From the NCBI GenBank assembly GCA_947461645.1, contig CANHMN010000010.1:1-17296 (forward strand): DNA of 17,296 nt, in the 5' to 3' direction. Every line of letters starts with the position of its first letter. The first letter of the stretch is position 1. Below the pieces are notes generated by a model that worked only from the letters and a program-made list of their open reading frames with translations, made no database searches and was not told the origin of the DNA. Both the position numbers and the translations under genes were made by a program. Of the stretch, positions 12,900 to 17,296 are shown in pieces. This stretch comes from Chitinophagaceae bacterium (GTDB lineage Bacteria; Bacteroidota; Bacteroidia; Chitinophagales; Chitinophagaceae).

Positions 12900-14378
12900 T
12901 CAATAAGCTCTTGCAAACAATACCCTTTGCGCGCTTTCTTTACCGGAATGAATGCACTTACCTGGCTCTTGTTTGTTGTTGAGAGGAATGCATCGAATGG
13001 TAGCTTTAGTAAGCTCTTTAATTTTATCCTCGGTTTCTCCCGTTCCATCCCAATGCGCAGAAATAAATCCTGCTTTGGTATCGAGCAAGGCTACAAACTC
13101 TTCCCAGGTATTGGCTTCTCGAATATTTTCATTTCTGAAGGCCAATGCACGGTTATAAATGTTTTGTTGAATGTCTTCGAGCAAATCTATAATGTGCTGT
13201 GCAAGTCCATCCATAGAAACACTGCTTTTTTCCTTGGTATCTCTTCTCGCTAATTCCACTACATTGTTTTCCAAATCTCTTAATCCTAAGGCAAGTCTTA
13301 CAGGTACACCCTTCAATTCATACTCCGCAAATTTCCATCCCGGTCGAACATTGTCACTGTTATCATACTTCACTGAAATACCAAGAGCTTTCAGTTCAGA
13401 CATCAAAGAATGAACTTTGGCATCGATTACCGGTTTGCTTTCCTCTCCTTTGTAAATAGGCACTATTACTACTTGCAGAGGAGCAATTCTTGGTGGCATA
13501 ATCAGCCCCTGGTCATCACTGTGTGCCATAATTAAGGCTCCGATCAATCTTGTAGAAACGCCCCAACTGGTTGCCCATACATATTCTTGTTTGTTTTCTT
13601 TGTTTAAAAACTGAACATCAAATGCTTTAGCAAAATTTTGTCCGAGAAAATGTGAAGTACCTGCTTGCAAGGCTTTTCCATCCTGCATCAACGCTTCAAT
13701 ACAATACGTATCTTCTGCACCGGCGAATCTCTCGTTTGCGGTTTTTACCCCTTTTATGACAGGAACTGCCATAAAATATTCAACAAATTCAGCATAGACA
13801 TCGAGCATTTTTTTGGTCTCTTCAATAGCCTCTTCTTTTGTTGCATGGGCAGTATGACCTTCCTGCCACAAAAATTCGGCTGTTCTTAAAAACAATCTTG
13901 TTCTCATCTCCCATCTAACCACATTGGCCCATTGGTTAACCAAAATGGGCAGGTCACGATAAGACTGAATCCAGCCTTTATAAGTATTCCAAATAATAGC
14001 CTCACTTGTAGGCCTGATCACCAGCTCTTCTTCCAATTTTGCCTCAGGATCGACGATAAGCTTTCCCGGATTGTTGACATCATTCTTGAGCCTGTAATGT
14101 GTAACTACTGCACACTCTTTAGCAAAACCTTCCGCATTTTTTTCTTCAGCTTCGAAAAGACTTTTCGGCACGAAAAGCGGAAAATAAGCATTGACATGTC
14201 CTGTAGCCTTAAACATTTTATCAAGCTGATCCCTCATGTTTTCCCAAAGTGCATAACCATAGGGTTTAATAACCATACAGCCTCTTACCGCTGAATAATC
14301 AGCCAACTCCCCTTTGATAACAAGATCGTTGTACCATTGAGAATAATCTGTAGCTCTTGAAGTCAATTCTTTGCTCAT
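12900..14378 (-). CDS. proS: Prolyl-tRNA synthetase (archaeal/eukaryotic-like short form)
   Basis: It charges tRNA-Pro with proline using ATP; a cytoplasmic class II enzyme. The 492 residues match the short ProS form that lacks the large editing insertion of E. coli ProS. Visible parts are [15 protein letters not shown] (39-53), [17 protein letters not shown] (121-137), motif 2 [20 protein letters not shown] (159-178) and motif 3 [12 protein letters not shown] (273-284). An anticodon-binding domain starts at about 300, and the C-terminal domain ends [18 protein letters not shown]. The terminal tyrosine is characteristic of this form. The frame extends to a TTG at 14402, but [16 protein letters not shown] at 14378 is the usual start. 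A promoter-like box lies in the 120-bp gap after miaA. Confidence 0.96.
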   Translation of the reverse strand: MSKELTSRATDYSQWYNDLVIKGELADYSAVRGCMVIKPYGYALWENMRDQLDKMFKATGHVNAYFPLFVPKSLFEAEEKNAEGFAKECAVVTHYRLKNDVNNPGKLIVDPEAKLEEELVIRPTSEAIIWNTYKGWIQSYRDLPILVNQWANVVRWEMRTRLFLRTAEFLWQEGHTAHATKEEAIEETKKMLDVYAEFVEYFMAVPVIKGVKTANERFAGAEDTYCIEALMQDGKALQAGTSHFLGQNFAKAFDVQFLNKENKQEYVWATSWGVSTRLIGALIMAHSDDQGLIMPPRIAPLQVVIVPIYKGEESKPVIDAKVHSLMSELKALGISVKYDNSDNVRPGWKFAEYELKGVPVRLALGLRDLENNVVELARRDTKEKSSVSMDGLAQHIIDLLEDIQQNIYNRALAFRNENIREANTWEEFVALLDTKAGFISAHWDGTGETEDKIKELTKATIRCIPLNNKQEPGKCIHSGKESAQRVLFARAY

Positions 14379-14424
14379 AATGATGTTTTTTCGTTCCAAC
14401 AAAATAGCTGGAATATGCTGTGCG

Positions 14425-14432
14425 CAAAAGTA
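14425..14432 (-). promoter_or_regulatory. -7 promoter box of proS-truB
   Basis: The minus strand reads TACTTTTG, an exact TAnnTTTG match, 46 bp before the proS ATG. A TTTC about 21 bp upstream (14454-14457) and a TTGG further up (14458-14461) are candidate -33 elements, neither perfect. It suggests proS-truB can be transcribed separately from miaA. Confidence 0.5.
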
Positions 14433-14498
14433 ACAATTTCGTGGCTAATTATGGAAACCAATAAGTGATGCGGCAGAGGCGAAATGTCAATTAAATAT

Positions 14499-15404
14499 TC
14501 AGTTTCGAACAATCGATTCTATAAATGAAATGACGGATTGTGGGTCAGGGGCAAATGCATGCGCATCTGGAAGTTGGTGACTGAGCCAAGTTATTTGTCT
14601 TTTAGCATAATGCCTGGTGTTTTGTTTGATTTTTTCTATAGCCTCCCCAAGGGTTAACAGCTGTTCAAAATGATCGAAAAGCTCTCTGTATCCTACGGTT
14701 TGTAGGGCGTTTAGATTCTTGTAGGGTATCAATGCAGCAACCTCCTCTGCCAGCCCTTGTTCAATCATATTATCAACCCTGCCGTTGATTCTTTGATACA
14801 ATTCTTTTCTTTCAAGATTGATGGTTATGTTGATGCAGTCAAAGTCTCTTGTTGCTTTTGTGTTTCGCTGAAAAGTTCTGATCGATTTTCCAGTGAACAT
14901 TTTAACCTCCAAAGCTCTTAACATTCTTTGAGGATTTTTTATTTCACCGTTGTTGTAAAACGCTGGATCTTTTGTTTTAAGCTCATCGATAAGCCATTCC
15001 AAACCAAATTTTTCAAAGTCATCGTTCAGTTGGGTTCTTATGTCATCCGGAACTTGTGGAATTTGATCGAGGCCATATTGAAATGCTTTGGTGTAAAGTC
15101 CGGTTCCCCCAACCATTAAGGCAATATCCGATGTAGTGAATATTTCTTCAACGGCGTGCAAGGCGTATTTTTCGAAATCTGCAGCGTTTATGTTGTTATG
15201 AATGGAATGAGAATTGATGAAATAATGTTTCACCGACTGCAATTCCGATTGCGTTGGTTTGGCTACGCCGATATTGAGTTCACGGTAACATTGTCTGCTG
15301 TCGGCAGAAATTATTGAGGTGGAAAAATGGCGGGCTACTTCGATACCCAATGCAGTTTTGCCTACTGCAGTTGGCCCGGAAATAATGATACATTTTTTTC
15401 TCAT
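14499..15404 (-). CDS. miaA: tRNA dimethylallyltransferase
   Basis: It transfers a dimethylallyl group to N6 of A37 in tRNAs that read codons starting with U. The 301-residue product has the P-loop SGPTAVGKTALG (9-20), then IISADSRQCY (31-40) with D35, and VGGTGLYTKAF (98-108). The later stretch RNTKATRDFDCINITINLERKELYQRINGRVDNM and LNALQTVGYRELFDHF complete the family pattern. The C-terminal half includes NTRHYAKRQITWLS, the conserved tRNA-contacting region. The ATG at 15404 is six bases after the stop of the pRiA4b-like gene, so the two are almost certainly co-translated from one mRNA. Confidence 0.96.
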   Translation of the reverse strand: MRKKCIIISGPTAVGKTALGIEVARHFSTSIISADSRQCYRELNIGVAKPTQSELQSVKHYFINSHSIHNNINAADFEKYALHAVEEIFTTSDIALMVGGTGLYTKAFQYGLDQIPQVPDDIRTQLNDDFEKFGLEWLIDELKTKDPAFYNNGEIKNPQRMLRALEVKMFTGKSIRTFQRNTKATRDFDCINITINLERKELYQRINGRVDNMIEQGLAEEVAALIPYKNLNALQTVGYRELFDHFEQLLTLGEAIEKIKQNTRHYAKRQITWLSHQLPDAHAFAPDPQSVISFIESIVRN

Positions 15405-15410
15405 GAGGGA

Positions 15411-15992
15411 TTAATAGTCATCACCTGAAGCATCAGCAAAGCTATCGTCTTCCGACTCATTGCTGTCATCAGTAGTATCCTCGTCACCCTCTTCTCCATA
15501 ACCATCGCGCATGGCATCGGGCTGTAAATCGTATTTCTCCTCCATTTCAGCAAGTCTGCTGTCGATGATTCCTTGTGAACCATATTGAACGGGACCCAAT
15601 CCTTCCGACTTTACACATGAAGGATACTCGATTTTTTTATCGGCTTCTTTATCAACATTGATGAGTTCGATCATGAAGCGCCAGGATTTTTCGAAGTCGT
15701 ATTCGTAGATGAACTTCTGATTGGGATCAGCAATTTGACTCCCAATGTTAACCTCAGCCATAATCAAGGGATCGACCTTGTATGACTTATCGTATTTCTC
15801 GAGCGAAATTTCCCTTCCTTCCTGCCAGGTATCGTTGCTTTTGAAAAAAGTTGCTTTATGTTTAGTGTCGAAAGCATAGCTTTTCAGGATAGCATGATGC
15901 AAATCAAAAAAAGTCTGCTGGTGCTTGATAACAACATCTCTGTAGATAGCGTCATCTTCTTCCCAATATACTCTGAATTTTAGAATGGCCAT
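15411..15992 (-). CDS. pRiA4b ORF-3-like family protein
   Basis: A 193-residue protein of the pRiA4b ORF-3/IS1096 TnpR-like family, function unknown. Core features are MAILKFRVYWEEDDAIYRDV (1-20), FFDLHHAILKSYAFD (28-42), the family signature FIYEYDFEKSWRFMIELI (94-111), and YPSCVKSEGLGPVQYGSQG (123-141). The C-terminal about 30 residues (GEEGDEDTTDDSNES...) are a strongly acidic, disordered tail. The frame extends upstream to an ATG at 16037, but MAILKF is the family start and the extra 15 residues are not family-like. Despite the family name, nothing around it indicates a mobile element. It sits between cca and miaA, 6 bp before miaA, which suggests a housekeeping role linked to tRNA or RNA; that link is inference. 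Confidence 0.82.
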   Translation of the reverse strand: MAILKFRVYWEEDDAIYRDVVIKHQQTFFDLHHAILKSYAFDTKHKATFFKSNDTWQEGREISLEKYDKSYKVDPLIMAEVNIGSQIADPNQKFIYEYDFEKSWRFMIELINVDKEADKKIEYPSCVKSEGLGPVQYGSQGIIDSRLAEMEEKYDLQPDAMRDGYGEEGDEDTTDDSNESEDDSFADASGDDY

Positions 15993-16069
15993 ATTCAAAA
16001 ATAATAAAAAATGGATAACGAAAGCGGATAAATACAAATAATACCCTACCCTTTTCTTTGGAAATAAAA

Positions 16070-17296
16070 TCAGATTTTTTGCAGACCTATTTCCATCCCT
16101 TTGTCAATCATAAATGCAAATGCTGCATTATACTCATTGGTAATGATTCCATCTAAGATGGCTTCCCTAATGGCATTTTTAATAATACCAACTTCACGGC
16201 ATGGCGGTAACCCAAAGTATTCCATGATCATTTCCCCTGTTACGGGAGGCTGCCAGTTTCGAATATGGTCTTTCTCTTCTACTTCTGCACATCTTTCTTT
16301 CACCAGTTCGAAATTGGCTAAATAGCGTTTTACTTTTTCTTTGTTTTTAGAGGTAATGTCGGCTTTGCACAAGGTAAAAAGCGCTTCAAGATCGTCTCCT
16401 GCATCAAAAATCAATCTTCGTATAGCCGAATCAGTTATGTTCTCCTTAGTAAGGCTAATGGGCCTAAGATGAAGTTCTACCAGCTTTCTAACAAACTTCA
16501 TTTTTTCATTTTGAGGCAATTTCAATTGGGCGAAAATTTTAGGAACCATTCTTCCACCCACCACCTCATGTCCGTGAAAGGTCCAGCCATGGCCTTCTTC
16601 GAATCTTTTGGTAGCCGGCTTGGCAATATCGTGTAGTATGGCAGCCCATCGCAACCAAAGATCATCTGTGTTCTCCGCAATATTGTCTAATACCTGAAGG
16701 GTATGGTAAAAATTATCTTTGTGGCCTTTACCATCTACATATTCTGCACCTGAAAGGGCAACCATTTGCGGAAAAATAATTTGCAGAAGGCCGGATTGGT
16801 AGAGCAAATCAAAACCAATGGAAGGTTTGGTACAAAGTACCATTTTGTTGAGTTCGTCGGCAATTCGCTCCCCGCTGACAATTTTGATTCTCGAAGCCAT
16901 TTTTTTAATAGCTGCAAAAGTTTCATCCGCAATGCTGAAATGAAGCTGAGCTGCAAACCTTATGGCTCTCATCATTCTGAGCGGATCATCACTAAAGGTC
17001 TCCTCCGGAAGCAAAGGTGTTTTAATAATGCCATCCTTGAGGTGTTCTATGCCACCAAAAGGATCTATTAACTTCCCGTAGTTTTCTGCATTTAAGCTAA
17101 TGGCCATGGCATTGATGGTAAAATCTCTTCTGTTCTGGTCATCAACCAAAGAACCTGGCGAAACCACCGGATTACGGCTTTCTTGAGCGTAACTTTCCTT
17201 CCGCGCCCCAACAAATTCGATTTCTATAAAGGCATCCTCTTCTGTAGAAGATTCATCTTTCAACCTGATTTGAGCCGTGCCAAAATTCTTGAAAAA
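16070..17296 (-). CDS. cca: CCA tRNA nucleotidyltransferase (5' end outside window)
   Basis: It adds or repairs the 3' CCA end of tRNAs from CTP and ATP without a template. The 409 visible codons have no start: the frame stays open to the window edge with family-like residues ([12 protein letters not shown]), so the TTG at 17263 is not the start and roughly the first hundred residues, including the catalytic GGxxRD and DxD motifs, are off the end. Visible landmarks are [25 protein letters not shown] (52-64 of the visible part), [14 protein letters not shown] (102-115) and an HD domain, [18 protein letters not shown] (H222-D223) with [10 protein letters not shown]. The HD domain, found in many bacterial CCA enzymes, adds phosphohydrolase activity in characterised members. 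It heads the tRNA-gene run, and the tRNA-Leu here needs it, as that gene encodes no CCA. Confidence 0.95.
   Translation of the reverse strand, partial: FFKNFGTAQIRLKDESSTEEDAFIEIEFVGARKESYAQESRNPVVSPGSLVDDQNRRDFTINAMAISLNAENYGKLIDPFGGIEHLKDGIIKTPLLPEETFSDDPLRMMRAIRFAAQLHFSIADETFAAIKKMASRIKIVSGERIADELNKMVLCTKPSIGFDLLYQSGLLQIIFPQMVALSGAEYVDGKGHKDNFYHTLQVLDNIAENTDDLWLRWAAILHDIAKPATKRFEEGHGWTFHGHEVVGGRMVPKIFAQLKLPQNEKMKFVRKLVELHLRPISLTKENITDSAIRRLIFDAGDDLEALFTLCKADITSKNKEKVKRYLANFELVKERCAEVEEKDHIRNWQPPVTGEMIMEYFGLPPCREVGIIKNAIREAILDGIITNEYNAAFAFMIDKGMEIGLQKI

Noticed and set aside
12837..13253. 138-residue plus-strand open frame
   Set aside because: It is antisense to truB and proS, both of which have clear family motifs.
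14379..14402. Longer proS start
   Set aside because: It begins at a TTG and adds eight residues before the typical MSKELTSR start.
15411..15992. Transposon passenger gene (family name refers to IS1096/pRiA4b)
   Set aside because: No terminal inverted repeats, transposase or base-composition change are seen; it sits within a housekeeping run.
15993..16037. Hydrophobic N-terminal extension (signal peptide-like) on the pRiA4b-like protein
   Set aside because: The ATG-led extension is AT-rich intergenic sequence; family members start at the MAILKF-like position and are cytoplasmic.
17261..17263. Start codon of cca
   Set aside because: It is a TTG inside conserved coding sequence; the frame continues upstream with cca-like residues to the window edge.

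Overview
The window looks like chromosomal DNA of a member of Bacteroidota, probably close to Chitinophagales. Four things suggest this: AT-rich coding sequence; several matches to the Bacteroidota -7 promoter box (TAnnTTTG) at sensible distances from genes and little Shine-Dalgarno sequence; family types typical of the phylum (lipidated Omp85/TamL-like protein, DUF3810, an HQLGTP-type histidine kinase); and a tRNA gene without an encoded CCA tail. The taxonomic placement is inference.

Layout, left to right. Bases 1-1209 (minus strand) hold the start of an unidentified one-pass membrane protein and a GT2 glycosyltransferase. Bases 1299-2453 (plus) encode an orphan membrane sensor histidine kinase. 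Bases 2454-3178 hold tRNA-Leu(GAG) and, fused to its 3' end, three near-identical 169-bp tandem repeats. Each repeat carries an intrinsic terminator, nested palindromes and, at its far end, a copy of the tRNA 3' end. Bases 3179-4453 (plus) encode a DUF2130 coiled-coil protein with a nuclease-like motif. Then come a 4'-phosphopantetheinyl transferase (minus), dCTP deaminase (plus) and a DUF3810 membrane metallopeptidase-like protein (minus). Bases 6999-8828 (plus) form the DUF177(YceD)-rpmF-plsX block, linking ribosomal protein L32 to phospholipid synthesis. A SPOUT-family RNA methyltransferase (minus) and a TamL/BamA-like lipoprotein (plus) diverge from a 14-bp gap. Bases 12102-17296 (minus) are a run in the order cca (5' end cut off by the window), a pRiA4b ORF-3-like gene, miaA, proS, truB.

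Most genes are housekeeping, and the right half is strongly biased to tRNA maturation and charging: CCA addition, A37 prenylation, prolyl-tRNA synthesis and Psi55. The pRiA4b-like gene is the only member of that run without a known tRNA role. The most unusual structure is the 169-bp repeat array grafted onto the tRNA-Leu 3' end; no integrase, transposase, CRISPR array or obvious defence system is visible. Several genes have longer open frames beginning at TTG or an upstream ATG; I trimmed these to the ATG that matches the family, except truB, where no ATG is available.
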